DNA of 64,000 bases, from assembly GCF_032681285.1 (NCBI RefSeq), contig NZ_CP136336.1, positions 545,001-609,000 of the forward strand. Reading direction: 5' to 3'. Positions 42,932-51,786 of this stretch are shown piece after piece. The stretch is from Piscinibacter gummiphilus. Its GTDB lineage: Bacteria; Pseudomonadota; Gammaproteobacteria; Burkholderiales; Burkholderiaceae_C. Made by a program: the position numbers and the translations under genes. Each line of letters begins with the position of its first letter. The first letter of the stretch is position 1. The notes beneath the pieces were generated by a model. It did not search any database. It saw only the letters and a program-made list of their open reading frames with translations, and was not told the origin of the DNA.

Positions 42932-43974
42932 CGCGCGGTGGCGGTGGTGGCGGCCGGTGCGGCGGGCGGGGTGGTGGCCGGCGCCTGCGCCGTGGTGGTG
43001 TTGCCGCCTGGCGTGGTCTGGAAGTGCAGGGCGCCGGTGGGGTAGCGCAGCAGCTTGCCGCCGTGGCTTTCGGCCACCAGGTCGGCCTGCTGGCGGTTTT
43101 CGACCTCGACCTTGCCGAGCGACGGAAGGGCCGGTGCGTCCGGCGCACGCTGGATGTCTTCCACCAGCAGGCGACCCAGGTGCGCCATGCCGTCGTTGAG
43201 GCTCGTGCGCAGCAGGCGGCCGTTGTCGGCCTTCCAGGCGGCCAGGTACTCGCCGGGCTCCTTGGCCTGCTGCGGCAGCTTGGCGCGGTAGACCACGAGG
43301 CTGCGGTAGGCGGCGTTCTTCGGGTCGATCACCGAGGCGGGCTGGTTGGGCGCGGCGGGTGCGTTGATGTCACCCGGCAGGCCAGCCGCAGTGCGGGCCG
43401 CGGGGCTGCGCGGGTACAGCAGCGCACGGGCCGACATCTGCAGCGTCGAGAGATCGATCGACATGTGGTAGTCGACGTTCACGAACATCACGCCGCCGGC
43501 GGTCGAAGCCTTCAAGGCCTCCTCGTACTTCGCGTCCGTCGTCTCCTTCGTGACGACGACGCCCGAGAAGCTCATGCCCTGCACGTTCGTCAGCGCCTTG
43601 GTGATCGCGTCGTTCATCGCCTGGTCGAACTTCAGGTCGATGATCTCGTCTTTCAGCGGGCGGATGACTTCATCGGCCGCCTTCGCACGCGAGGCGTTGA
43701 TGGTCGCATCCATCGCCCCGGCGGCCGCGCCGCAGGCCGCGGCCAGCAGGATGCCGAGGCCCGGCACCGCACCGCAGCCCGCGGCCGCGGCCTGGCCGGC
43801 GCGCGAAGGCTCGAAGGCGCCATAGAGCTCGGGCTGGCGGATGCCGACCTTCACTTCCACCGGCTGCGCAGCGGCAGCGACAGTGCGGTTCAGGGGTTGC
43901 GTGAGCGGCGTGGCGCAGCCGACGAGCGCAAGAGCACTCAGTGCCGACAGCGCGGCACGATGAAAAGCGGACAT
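42928..43974 (-). CDS. glycine-zipper lipoprotein of unknown function (348 aa)
   Basis: The protein has a lipobox ALVGC near residue 20. A glycine/alanine zipper follows (GCGAVPGLGILLAAACGAAA, about 75-95) that could insert in a membrane. A larger domain of unknown type contains FSGVVVTKETTDAKYEEALK and GGVMFVNVDYHMSIDLSTLQ. The C-terminus is Pro/Thr/Ala-rich. The ATG has a good GGAGGGAAT Shine-Dalgarno sequence. It forms a two-gene unit with the following lipoprotein and may belong to the same envelope assembly as the secretin-like protein. Confidence 0.7.
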   Translation of the reverse strand: MSAFHRAALSALSALALVGCATPLTQPLNRTVAAAAQPVEVKVGIRQPELYGAFEPSRAGQAAAAGCGAVPGLGILLAAACGAAAGAMDATINASRAKAADEVIRPLKDEIIDLKFDQAMNDAITKALTNVQGMSFSGVVVTKETTDAKYEEALKASTAGGVMFVNVDYHMSIDLSTLQMSARALLYPRSPAARTAAGLPGDINAPAAPNQPASVIDPKNAAYRSLVVYRAKLPQQAKEPGEYLAAWKADNGRLLRTSLNDGMAHLGRLLVEDIQRAPDAPALPSLGKVEVENRQQADLVAESHGGKLLRYPTGALHFQTTPGGNTTTAQAPATTPPAAPAATTATAR

Positions 43975-44115
43975 GGATTCCCTCCGGTATGAACGTTGAC
44001 GTGATGTCGACCTTGCAAGGCCATGTGGCCGTCCGGCGGGTGCCGGCTCTTCTTCGAGAGTGCTCGGGTGGTCGAAACCGGCCGAAATCGTAGTGGAGGA
44101 GCGTGTCAGCCGCTG

Positions 44116-44155
44116 CCCGGGAAACCCGGGGCCGCGCATCCCACCCTTGGGTGGG
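44116..44155 (-). terminator. tandem GC hairpins after the GumK-like gene
   Basis: Two near-perfect stems lie in the gap after the glycosyltransferase stop: CCCACCC/GGGTGGG (7 bp, 2-base loop, 44140-44155) and CCCGGG/CCCGGG (6 bp, AAA loop, 44116-44130). They lack a T-run, so termination would be Rho-assisted or weak. Confidence 0.4.
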
Positions 44156-45265
44156 TCAGGCCAGGCGCGTGTCGTCGAAGGCGAACGGGTCCAGCATGCG
44201 CTGCACCACTTCCGACCAGCGCAGGTGCCGGCGCGTGGACACCCGCGGCGCGTGCAGCGCCTGGCGGATCGCCTGCACGATCGAGGCGGCGTTCCCCGGC
44301 TCGTAGCCGAAGCGGTTGCTGCAGGCGTTGACCGTGGCGTGCGGGCACACCGCGGGCAGCTTGAAGTGGTCGTACTGGATGAGCTTGAGCGAGGTCTCGC
44401 CCAGGTGCGGCGGCAGGCCTTCCGCCCGGTAGGGCGCGATGCCGATGCTCGCGTGCTTGATGTAGGGCAGCGTGAGCCGGTGCGGCATTTCGTCGTAGAC
44501 CCGCACGTTGTCGCCATAGCCTGGCCGTCGCCCGGTGCCCGAGCCGATCACGTGGAACTGAACCTGCGGAAACTCGCGGGATGCGGCGGTGAAGAAGTCG
44601 GCGTCGAAGAGCATCGAGCCGACCGACACCGCATGCAGCCCGGCCGGGTAGGGCGAGGGGTCGGCGTGCTCGTCCACCGAAAAATCGAAGCCGTGCGGAA
44701 TCACGCAGACATTCGGCCCCTTGGCCACCGTCGCCGACATGCCCGGTGCCTTGAGGCAGATGGTGCCGATGCTCGGCGCGACCCGCGCGAAGGTGCGCTT
44801 CACGAAGTTGGCGGCGCGGATGGAATCGAGGTCGTCGGAGGCGATGTAGATCGTGCGCGCCTTCGGGTTGTGGCGGCGCACCTGGTCGAAGAAGACCGGC
44901 GCCATGCCGCTCTCGAAAAAGATCACGTCGGCCTCGCGGATCCACTCCACCAGCACCGGGCTGGGGCGCGCGGTGTAGTAGCGGAACATCATCGCTTCCA
45001 GAGGCGCGAGCGCCGGTGTGCGCAGGCTGAACGGGTGGATCAGCGTGCGCCACAGGTAGCACTCGACGCCGTCGGGCGCGATGGCCTTGCGGTTGGCCAG
45101 CGTGTCGAGCGACTGGCGAGGGTCTGACTTCAGCTTCGACAGCTGGCTGTAGTGCAGCGAGAAAAAACGCGTGGTGCCGAGCTTGGCCAGCTCTTGGGTG
45201 ACGAAGTGGATGCCGGCCCGGCGCGGCGATCGGTAGTCGTGTGCGGAGAGGATCAGGAAGTTCAT
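44156..45265 (-). CDS. GumK-like glycosyltransferase
   Basis: The 369-aa GT-B protein starts FLILSAHDYRSPRRAGIHFV, the start typical of GumK-type (GT70) glucuronosyltransferases. It shows the C-terminal donor-binding half in YIKHASIGIAPYRAEG and a conserved LGETSLKLIQYDHFKLPAVC segment. GumK adds glucuronic acid during xanthan synthesis. Here there is no other exopolysaccharide gene nearby, so acceptor and product are unknown. ATG at 45265. Confidence 0.78.
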   Translation of the reverse strand: MNFLILSAHDYRSPRRAGIHFVTQELAKLGTTRFFSLHYSQLSKLKSDPRQSLDTLANRKAIAPDGVECYLWRTLIHPFSLRTPALAPLEAMMFRYYTARPSPVLVEWIREADVIFFESGMAPVFFDQVRRHNPKARTIYIASDDLDSIRAANFVKRTFARVAPSIGTICLKAPGMSATVAKGPNVCVIPHGFDFSVDEHADPSPYPAGLHAVSVGSMLFDADFFTAASREFPQVQFHVIGSGTGRRPGYGDNVRVYDEMPHRLTLPYIKHASIGIAPYRAEGLPPHLGETSLKLIQYDHFKLPAVCPHATVNACSNRFGYEPGNAASIVQAIRQALHAPRVSTRRHLRWSEVVQRMLDPFAFDDTRLA

Positions 45266-45295
45266 CGGCTCTTCTGACCCTCTCGCGAGGGCTGT

Positions 45296-46798
45296 TTATT
45301 GGAAAGCGACTTCCGCGAAGCTCCGGAGCTTGCGGCTGTGCAACTGGTCGACCCCTTGTTCACGCAGCAGCTCCATCGCACGGATGCCGATGCGCAGGTG
45401 CTGGTCCACCCGCTCGCGGTAGAAGTGATTCGCCATGCCGGGCAGCTTGATCTCCCCGTGCAGCGGCTTGTCGCTCACACACAGCAAGGTGCCGTAGGGC
45501 ACGCGGAAGCGGAAGCCGTTGGCGGCGATGGTGGCGCTTTCCATGTCGAGCGCAATCGCGCGCGACTGCGAGAAGCGCTGCTCCGGCGTGCTCTGCGGGT
45601 GGGTGAAAGGCAGGAGCTCCCAGTTGCGGTTGTCGGTGCTGGCAACAGTACCCGTGCGCATCACGCGTTTCAACTCATAACCCTTCAATTGGGTGACCTC
45701 GGCCACCGCGTCTTCGAGCGCGACCTGGATCTCCGCCAGCGGCGGGATCGGCACCCACAGGGGCAGCTCTTCGTCCAGCACGTGGTCCTCGCGCACATAA
45801 CCGTGGGCCAGTACGTAGTCGCCCAGCGCCTGCGTGTTGCGCAGGCCCGCGCAGTGGCCGAGCATGATCCACGCGTGCGGGCGCAGCACCGCGATGTGGT
45901 CGGTGATGGTCTTCGCGTTCGAGGGGCCCACGCCGATGTTGACCATGGTGATGCCGGTGCGGTCTTCGCGCACCAGGTGGTAGGCGGGCATCTGCGGCAG
46001 GCGCGGCGGGGCCACGCGCAACTCGTCGTCGGGCTGGGGCCCGAGGCCGGCGCGGCGCAGCACCACGTTGCCGGGCTGCACGAAGGCGCTGTAACCGGAG
46101 TTCGGGTCGGCCATCATCTCGTGGCCGAGCTGGATGAACTCGTCGATGTAGAACTGGTAGTTGGTGAAGAGCACGAAGTTCTGGAAGTGCTCGGGCGCGG
46201 TGCCGGTGTAGTGGCGCAGGCGGTGCAGCGAGTAGTCGACGCGCGGTGCGGTGAAGAGCGACAGCGGCAGCCGCGGCTGACCATCGTTGCCCAACGCCGG
46301 CACGTGGGTGCCGTTGGCGATGCCGTCGTCCATCGCGGTGAGATCGGGCAGGTCGAACTGGTCGCGCAGCAAGAGGCGCCGCTCGGGCGGCATGCTGCCT
46401 TCGAGGTGGTCGTTTTCCGCGAGCGAGAAGTGCACCGGGATCGGCTGGCTGGACAGGCCCACCTCCAGCGTGACACCGTGGTTCTTCAGCAGCAGCGTGA
46501 ACTGCTCCAGGTAGTAGTCGTGGAAGAGGTCGGGCCGCGTGAGCGTGGTCTCGTAGGTGCCAGGGCCGGCCACGAAGCCGTAGGCCAGGCGAGAGTCGGC
46601 GCGGGCCACGGTGTCGGTGTGCACGCGCAGGTAGGGGTAGCAGGCGCGCACGTGCTGCTGCAACTCTTCGCCGGCCACGAAGCGCACCAGGCTGTCGCGC
46701 AGGTGCGCGATGCCCATGTCGTAGATGGTGGTGGCGTGCGCCAGCGCGGCGGCAGCGTCGTTGAAGGAGCGGGCGGTGATCTGGGTGGGAGAGGCCAT
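45296..46798 (-). CDS. amn: AMP nucleosidase
   Basis: Amn hydrolyses AMP to adenine and ribose 5-phosphate. The 500-aa protein has the N-terminal AMP-nucleosidase domain (AYGFVAGPGTYETTLTRPDL near 75) and the phosphorylase-like C-terminal half. The latter has TMVNIGVGPSNAKTITDHIA, HAWIMLGHCAGLRN and the conserved DMESATIAANGFRFRVPYG. The usual length is about 480-500 aa, so it is complete. ATG 46798 (MASPTQ) is used; an ATG three codons upstream is also in frame. It diverges from the carboxyltransferase gene. Confidence 0.94.
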   Translation of the reverse strand: MASPTQITARSFNDAAAALAHATTIYDMGIAHLRDSLVRFVAGEELQQHVRACYPYLRVHTDTVARADSRLAYGFVAGPGTYETTLTRPDLFHDYYLEQFTLLLKNHGVTLEVGLSSQPIPVHFSLAENDHLEGSMPPERRLLLRDQFDLPDLTAMDDGIANGTHVPALGNDGQPRLPLSLFTAPRVDYSLHRLRHYTGTAPEHFQNFVLFTNYQFYIDEFIQLGHEMMADPNSGYSAFVQPGNVVLRRAGLGPQPDDELRVAPPRLPQMPAYHLVREDRTGITMVNIGVGPSNAKTITDHIAVLRPHAWIMLGHCAGLRNTQALGDYVLAHGYVREDHVLDEELPLWVPIPPLAEIQVALEDAVAEVTQLKGYELKRVMRTGTVASTDNRNWELLPFTHPQSTPEQRFSQSRAIALDMESATIAANGFRFRVPYGTLLCVSDKPLHGEIKLPGMANHFYRERVDQHLRIGIRAMELLREQGVDQLHSRKLRSFAEVAFQ

Positions 46799-46894
46799 GG
46801 GCCGCATTGTGCGTCCACGGCGGCTTGTCGCAGCGGTGTCATGGGCGGCCGCACGCCGCCGCTACAGTGCCCGCCAAACCAGGAGACAAGCCCA

Positions 46895-48724
46895 ATGTCA
46901 CAAGCGTCGATCAAGGCCCCGATGGCGGGCACCGTGGTGCAACTCGCGGTGGCGCCCGGCGAGGGCGTGCGCGCCGGCCAGCTGCTGCTGGTGCTCGAGG
47001 CGATGAAGATGGAGCACGAGATTCGCGCCGAGGCCGACGGGCAGGTGCTGCACATCACCGTGGCCACCGGCGACACCATCGGCGAAGACGAGCTGCTGGT
47101 CACGCTGGGCGCGGCGCAGGCGGTGCCTGCCGCCGTGGTGGCCCAGGCCGAGGCCACGGCTGCCACGCCGGCGTCGGCCGTGCGCGCCGACCTGCAGGAA
47201 GTGCTCGACCGCCACGCCCTCACGCGCGATGCCAGCCGCCCCGAGGCCATGGCCAAGCGCCACGCGCTCGGCCTGCGCAGCGCCCGCGAAAACATCGCCA
47301 ACCTGTGCGACGACGACAGCTTCCTCGAATACGGCGCGCTCGCGTATGCGGCGCAGACCCGCCGCCGCGAGCTCGACGACCTCATCAAGAACACCCCGGC
47401 CGACGGCCTCATCACCGGCATCGGCAGCGTCAACGGTGCGCAGTTCGGCGAAGAGAAGTCACGCTGCGTGCTGATGTCGTATGACGCCACCGTGCTGGCC
47501 GGCACGCAGGGCATGCGCAACCACGAGAAGACCGACCGCATGCTCGGCATCGCGCTCGAGCAGAAGCTGCCGGTGGTGCTGTTTGCCGAAGGGGGCGGAG
47601 GCCGCCCGGGCGACACCGACTCTGCCAAGGTGGCCGGCCTGCACCTCACCACGTTTGCGAACTACGCGCGCCTGAGCGGCCAGGTACCAGTGGTCGGCAT
47701 CGTGGCCGGCCGCTGCTTCGCCGGCAATGCCGCGCTGCTCGGCTGCAGCGACGTCATCATCGCCACCCGCGACAGCAACATCGGCATGGGGGGCCCCGCG
47801 ATGATCGAAGGCGGTGGCCTGGGCGTCTACACGCCCGAACAGATCGGCCCGAGCCAGGTGCAGCACGCCAACGGCGTGATCGACGTGCTCGTCGACGACG
47901 AGGCGCAGGCGGTGGCGGTGGCCAAGCAATACCTCGGGTACTTCCAGGGCCGCTTGAGCGAATGGTCGGCTGCCGACCCGAAGCAGCTGCGCGATGCGCT
48001 GCCCGAAAACCGCGTGCGTGCCTACGACGTGCGCCAGGTCATGCGCGGCGTGGCCGACACCGGCTCGCTGCTGGAGCTGCGCGCCGGCTTCGGCCACGGC
48101 ATCCTCACGGCGCTCGCCCGCATCGAGGGCCGGCCCGTCGGCCTGATGGCCAACAACCCGGTGCACCTGGGAGGCGCGATCGACGCCGACGCTGCCGACA
48201 AGGCCGCGCGTTTCATGCAGCTGTGCAACGCGCATGGCCTGCCCATCGTCTCGCTGGTCGACACCCCGGGCTTCATGGTCGGCCCCGAGATCGAGGAGAA
48301 GGCCCAGGTGCGGCATGTGAGCCGCATGTTCGTGACGGCCGCGCACCTGCGCGTGCCCTTCCTCGCGTTGGTGCTGCGCAAGGGCTATGGCCTGGGGGCG
48401 ATGGCGATGGCCGGGGGCGGTTTCCACTCGCCGGCGATGACGGCTGCGTGGCCCACCGGCGAGTTCGGTGGCATGGGGCTCGAAGGGGCGGTGCGCCTGG
48501 GCTACCGCAAGGAGCTGGCCGCGGCGGCTGAAGGCGCGGAGCGCGATGCGCTGTTCGACAAGCTCGTGGCCGCGCAATATGCGCGCGGCAAGGCCATTCA
48601 CATGGCGGCGATGCTCGAGATCGACGCGGTGATCGACCCGGCCGACACGCGCCACTGGCTGGCGCGGGGGCTCGCGTCGTCACGCGTGTCGGAGCGCCGC
48701 AGCGCCCCGATCGACACCTGGTGA
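46895..48724 (+). CDS. fused biotin carboxyl carrier-carboxyltransferase protein
   Basis: The 609-aa protein starts with a biotinyl domain containing LEAMKMEHE (biotinylated Lys38). A linker (about 75-105) leads to a full acyl-CoA carboxyltransferase with GQVPVVGIVAGRCFAGNAAL and DSNIGMGGPAMIEGGG in the N-terminal half and LVDTPGFMVGPEIEEKAQV in the C-terminal half. It would transfer CO2 from biotin to an acyl-CoA, perhaps propionyl- or another short acyl-CoA. No biotin carboxylase is nearby, so a partner is needed elsewhere. The ATG has AGGAGA eight bases upstream. Confidence 0.88.
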   Translation: MSQASIKAPMAGTVVQLAVAPGEGVRAGQLLLVLEAMKMEHEIRAEADGQVLHITVATGDTIGEDELLVTLGAAQAVPAAVVAQAEATAATPASAVRADLQEVLDRHALTRDASRPEAMAKRHALGLRSARENIANLCDDDSFLEYGALAYAAQTRRRELDDLIKNTPADGLITGIGSVNGAQFGEEKSRCVLMSYDATVLAGTQGMRNHEKTDRMLGIALEQKLPVVLFAEGGGGRPGDTDSAKVAGLHLTTFANYARLSGQVPVVGIVAGRCFAGNAALLGCSDVIIATRDSNIGMGGPAMIEGGGLGVYTPEQIGPSQVQHANGVIDVLVDDEAQAVAVAKQYLGYFQGRLSEWSAADPKQLRDALPENRVRAYDVRQVMRGVADTGSLLELRAGFGHGILTALARIEGRPVGLMANNPVHLGGAIDADAADKAARFMQLCNAHGLPIVSLVDTPGFMVGPEIEEKAQVRHVSRMFVTAAHLRVPFLALVLRKGYGLGAMAMAGGGFHSPAMTAAWPTGEFGGMGLEGAVRLGYRKELAAAAEGAERDALFDKLVAAQYARGKAIHMAAMLEIDAVIDPADTRHWLARGLASSRVSERRSAPIDTW

Positions 48725-48731
48725 GAGCGGT

Positions 48732-48926
48732 TCAGACCGGGCGGTTCTCGCCCCGCACGCTGGCCGCGTCGGGCCAGTGCCGGGCCTGCAGCGCCGGGTG
48801 CGCGGCTTCGTAACCGAGCTCGACCGGCGTGGCCGCATTCGCGTCGACGTCGGCGGCTTCGGCCGCGGGCGGGCTGCCGCCGTAATACCAGCGACGCACG
48901 TCTTCCAGCCATTCATCGTTCGGCAT
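48732..48926 (-). CDS. small protein of unknown function (64 aa)
   Basis: The ATG at 48926 (MPNDEWLEDVRRWYYGG) is preceded by AGGAG at a good distance. The opening NDEWLEDVRRWYY is a conserved-looking motif in small Burkholderiales proteins, but its function is unknown to me. The rest is alanine-rich and acidic. There is no signal peptide. It converges with the carboxyltransferase gene. Confidence 0.6.
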   Translation of the reverse strand: MPNDEWLEDVRRWYYGGSPPAAEAADVDANAATPVELGYEAAHPALQARHWPDAASVRGENRPV

Positions 48927-49175
48927 GATCTCGCTCCTGCAACCCCCGCGGCCCCATTGGCACGGCTGGGGGCCATCGTGCAAGGGGGTGCTTGAAGCCG
49001 CCATCAGGCGACCGAGCGAAGCGCTGTAGGCCCACACCTACACCTGTGTGCAGCTGCAACGCCGCGGCTTTTCGTCCTACGCCACGCTGCGGCCGGGGCG
49101 GGCAGACGCCAGCCCGCCGACCCTGGACGATTCAGCTCCGTGAAGACAGCCCGAGGAGCGGGCCAGGAGCACGAC

Positions 49176-49703
49176 ATGCAACACCACACTCATCACAAGC
49201 ATCCCGTCGACCGCATCACCGCGTCGCTCGCCGCCGGCTCGCTGGCGTGCCTGGTCGTCCTCGGCGGTTGCGGCCCGCAAGACGGCAGCCCCGTGAAGGC
49301 AAACGGCGCCCCGGTGCCGAGCGCCAACACCACGGCCCGCGCCGTGCCCGAGCGCCCCGCCGCCCCGGTGGCGCTGATGGGCGAAGTGCGCCACATCGAA
49401 ACCCTGACCGAGCGGCCCAAGGGCACCGGCGTGGGCGCGGCCACCGGCGCCGTGATCGGGGGCGTGCTCGGCTACCAGGTGGGTGACGGCAATGGCCAGA
49501 AGGCCGCCACGGCGGCCGGTGCCATCGGCGGTGGCCTGCTCGGCAACAAGATCGAGCGCGACCGCAAGGAACGCGTCGTCGGCTACAACGTGCAGGTGCA
49601 GCTCGACAACGGCCAGACGCGCACCTTCCGCCGCGAATCGCTGAGCGGCCTGCAGGTCGGCTCGCGCGTCAAGGTCGAGGGCTCAAGCCTCCAGCCAGCC
49701 TGA
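49176..49703 (+). CDS. glycine-zipper 2TM-domain lipoprotein
   Basis: The 175-aa protein has a lipobox LGGC near residue 31 and a glycine zipper (GVGAATGAVIGGVLGYQVGD through AAGAIGGGLLGNKIERDRK). A short C-terminal domain reads VQLDNGQTRTFRRESLSGLQ. The arrangement is that of the SlyB/Rcs-associated 17-kDa antigen family in the outer membrane. ATG at 49176 has AGGAG upstream. It is monocistronic, and a GC hairpin follows it. Confidence 0.82.
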   Translation: MQHHTHHKHPVDRITASLAAGSLACLVVLGGCGPQDGSPVKANGAPVPSANTTARAVPERPAAPVALMGEVRHIETLTERPKGTGVGAATGAVIGGVLGYQVGDGNGQKAATAAGAIGGGLLGNKIERDRKERVVGYNVQVQLDNGQTRTFRRESLSGLQVGSRVKVEGSSLQPA

Positions 49704-49717
49704 TGACAAAGCCCGCA

Positions 49718-49737
49718 GCCGCGCCGCCCGGCGCGGC
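49718..49737 (+). terminator. GC hairpin after the 2TM lipoprotein
   Basis: A perfect 8-bp stem GCCGCGCC/GGCGCGGC with a four-base loop lies 15 bases after the stop. It has no T-run. It is a possible weak terminator. Confidence 0.4.
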
Positions 49738-49789
49738 CCGGTGCGACACTTCGATGGCCTGACCGGCCCAACGCCGGCAGGCCTGCAGC

Positions 49790-50155
49790 ATGGCCATTGG
49801 TTGGATGACCGCCCTCAAGGTGATCCCGTGGGGCGACGTGATCGAAGCGACCCCGGGCATCGTCAAGAGTGCCCGCAAGATCTTCACCCGCTCGCAGCAG
49901 GCCGAAGAGGCCGCCACCGCGGCGGCGACGAGCCCCGGCGACCTGTCGGCACGCGTCGCGCAGCTCGAAAGCAGCGTGGCCCAGCTGGCCGAGCAGCAGA
50001 AGGCCTCGGCCGAGCTGATCGAAACCCTGGCCGAGCAGAACGCGCGCATCGTCGAAGCGGTCGATGCCTTGCGCGTGCGCACGCGCCTCCTCATCGTCGT
50101 CTCGTCGTTGCTGTCCATCGCCTGCGTGGGGCTCGTGGCCTGGAGGCTGGTGTGA
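49790..50155 (+). CDS. C-terminal-anchored coiled-coil protein, unknown (121 aa)
   Basis: Residues about 50-95 form an alanine/glutamate-rich coiled coil (ARVAQLESSVAQLAEQQKAS), and one hydrophobic helix follows at about 98-120. There is no signal peptide, so the coil is probably cytoplasmic with a C-terminal membrane anchor. The stop overlaps the GTG start of the DUF72 gene, so the two are translationally coupled. Function unknown. Confidence 0.65.
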   Translation: MAIGWMTALKVIPWGDVIEATPGIVKSARKIFTRSQQAEEAATAAATSPGDLSARVAQLESSVAQLAEQQKASAELIETLAEQNARIVEAVDALRVRTRLLIVVSSLLSIACVGLVAWRLV

Positions 50156-50946
50156 GCCGCATCTACACCGGCATCGGCGGCTGGACCTTCGAACCCTGGC
50201 GCGACAACTTCTACCCCCAGGGCCTGCCGCATGCGCGCGAGCTGCAATACGCAGCGAGCAAGCTCACGGCCATCGAGGTCAACGGCACCTACTACAGCAC
50301 CATGAAGCCGGCGACCTTCGCCAAATGGCGCGACGACACGCCCGAGGGTTTTGTCTTCTCGCTCAAGGCCAACAAGTTCACCACCAACCGGCGTGTGCTG
50401 GCCGAGGCCGGCGAGTCGATCGAGCGCTTCATTGGCAGCGGCCTCGCGGAGCTGGGCGACAAGCTCGGGCCCGTGTTGTGGCAGTTTGCGCCCACCAAGA
50501 AGTTCGACCCGGTCGACTTCGAAGCCTTCCTCCAGCTGCTGCCGGCGAAGGTGGGTGGGCTGCCGCTGCGCCATGTGATGGACGTGCGGCACGACAGCTT
50601 CAAGTCGCCCGAGTACCTGTCGCTCGCACGCCGCTACAAGGCCGGCACGGTCTTCACCGACTCCGACGACTACCCCTCGTTTGCCGACATCACGAACGAC
50701 TTCGTCTACGCCCGCACCATGCGCTCGCAAAGCCACCTGTCACAAGGCTTCGAGCCGCAGGCGCTCGACCAGCTCGCCGCCTGCGCGCAGCGCTGGGCGC
50801 AGGGCGGGGAGCCCGATGGCGTGCCGCGCGTCGAGCCGCCGCAGCCGGCGGGCCCGCGTGACGTGTTCCTCTTCTTCATCAGCGGCGCGAAAGAGCGCAA
50901 CCCCGCGGCCGCGATGGCGCTGCTGGAGCGACTTTCGTCTGCATGA
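50152..50946 (+). CDS. DUF72 domain-containing protein
   Basis: The 264-aa protein opens YTGIGGWTFEPWRDNFYPQG and continues with EVNGTYYSTMKPATFAKWRD and FVFSLKANKFTTNRR, all typical of the DUF72 (YecE-like) TIM-barrel family. The biochemical function is not established. GTG at 50152 is dictated by the overlap with the upstream coil protein. Convergent with the nitroreductase gene. Confidence 0.85.
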   Translation: MSRIYTGIGGWTFEPWRDNFYPQGLPHARELQYAASKLTAIEVNGTYYSTMKPATFAKWRDDTPEGFVFSLKANKFTTNRRVLAEAGESIERFIGSGLAELGDKLGPVLWQFAPTKKFDPVDFEAFLQLLPAKVGGLPLRHVMDVRHDSFKSPEYLSLARRYKAGTVFTDSDDYPSFADITNDFVYARTMRSQSHLSQGFEPQALDQLAACAQRWAQGGEPDGVPRVEPPQPAGPRDVFLFFISGAKERNPAAAMALLERLSSA

Positions 50947-50971
50947 CGGAGGCAGGCCGGGGGCCCGATGC

Positions 50972-51619
50972 TCAGGTCTTCGGGCGACCCACGGTCTGCG
51001 CCAGCAGGAGTTGTTGGTCGTTGCCCAGGCCCATCGCCTTGGCCAGGGCCTCGCGGTCGAACCACGCGCGCACCACCGTCGCCAACCCCGCGGAAGCGCA
51101 GAACAGGTAGACGTTCTGCGCCATGGCGCCCGCCGCCGCGCTAGCGTAGGCGGTGCGCTGCGCCGCCGGCACCATGCCCATGCGGCCGTGATCGGCGACA
51201 TAGACGAGGTCCAGCGCCGCGTCGTCGACGAAGTCCTGGTAGCCAGTGACGCGTCGCACGTCGCTGGTTTCGACGAGCTGCAGCGCGTGTGACACCGGCT
51301 CGTAGCGGTACAGGCCTTGCGGCATGGCGGCGTAGAGCAGCACCTCCTGCGCGTTCATCGCGCTCGGCACGGTGCGCCCCCCCAGCGCCCGGCGGTTGAC
51401 GCCCGCGGCGGCCCACAGCAGATCGGACAAGGTCTGCTCGTCCAGCGCCGTGGGCGCGAACTCGCGCAAGGACTGGCGGCGCGCCAGCGCCTCCATGAGC
51501 GGCAGCCCGCCTTCGCGGTGCGGTGGCGGCAGGGCGAGTGTCTGCTTCGTATCACCCACCGCCGGCCGCGGCGGGTTGTGGCCCATCAGGCCCAGGGCCA
51601 GCTTGGTCAGCGTGTTCAT
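50972..51619 (-). CDS. nitroreductase family protein
   Basis: The 215-aa FMN-dependent protein has the family start LARRQSLREFAPTALDEQTL and LLWAAAGVNRRALGGRTVPS. The C-terminal half has GAMAQNVYLFCASAGLATVV. It resembles SagB-type or small nitroreductases acting on quinones or nitroaromatics with NAD(P)H. Its physiological substrate is unknown. Nothing in the context suggests a peptide-cyclisation locus. Confidence 0.82.
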   Translation of the reverse strand: MNTLTKLALGLMGHNPPRPAVGDTKQTLALPPPHREGGLPLMEALARRQSLREFAPTALDEQTLSDLLWAAAGVNRRALGGRTVPSAMNAQEVLLYAAMPQGLYRYEPVSHALQLVETSDVRRVTGYQDFVDDAALDLVYVADHGRMGMVPAAQRTAYASAAAGAMAQNVYLFCASAGLATVVRAWFDREALAKAMGLGNDQQLLLAQTVGRPKT

Positions 51620-51786
51620 CGTGGCTACCTCCGGTCGATCAGGTGCAGCCTAGGCGCAACACGCCGCAGCGGATTGATGAGTGTCAAGGTCGTCGCTCTG
51701 TCGATTTGGCTTGCCGTCGTTCGTCGTGGGAGACGGGGTGCCCTGACGGGGGTGCACCGAACGCCCAACTTCACAGGAGTGCAGAC

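Noticed and set aside
49042..49059. TGTAGG ... CCTACA inverted pair upstream of the 2TM lipoprotein.
   Set aside because: Six-base arms in GC-rich DNA are expected by chance, and no second copy was found.
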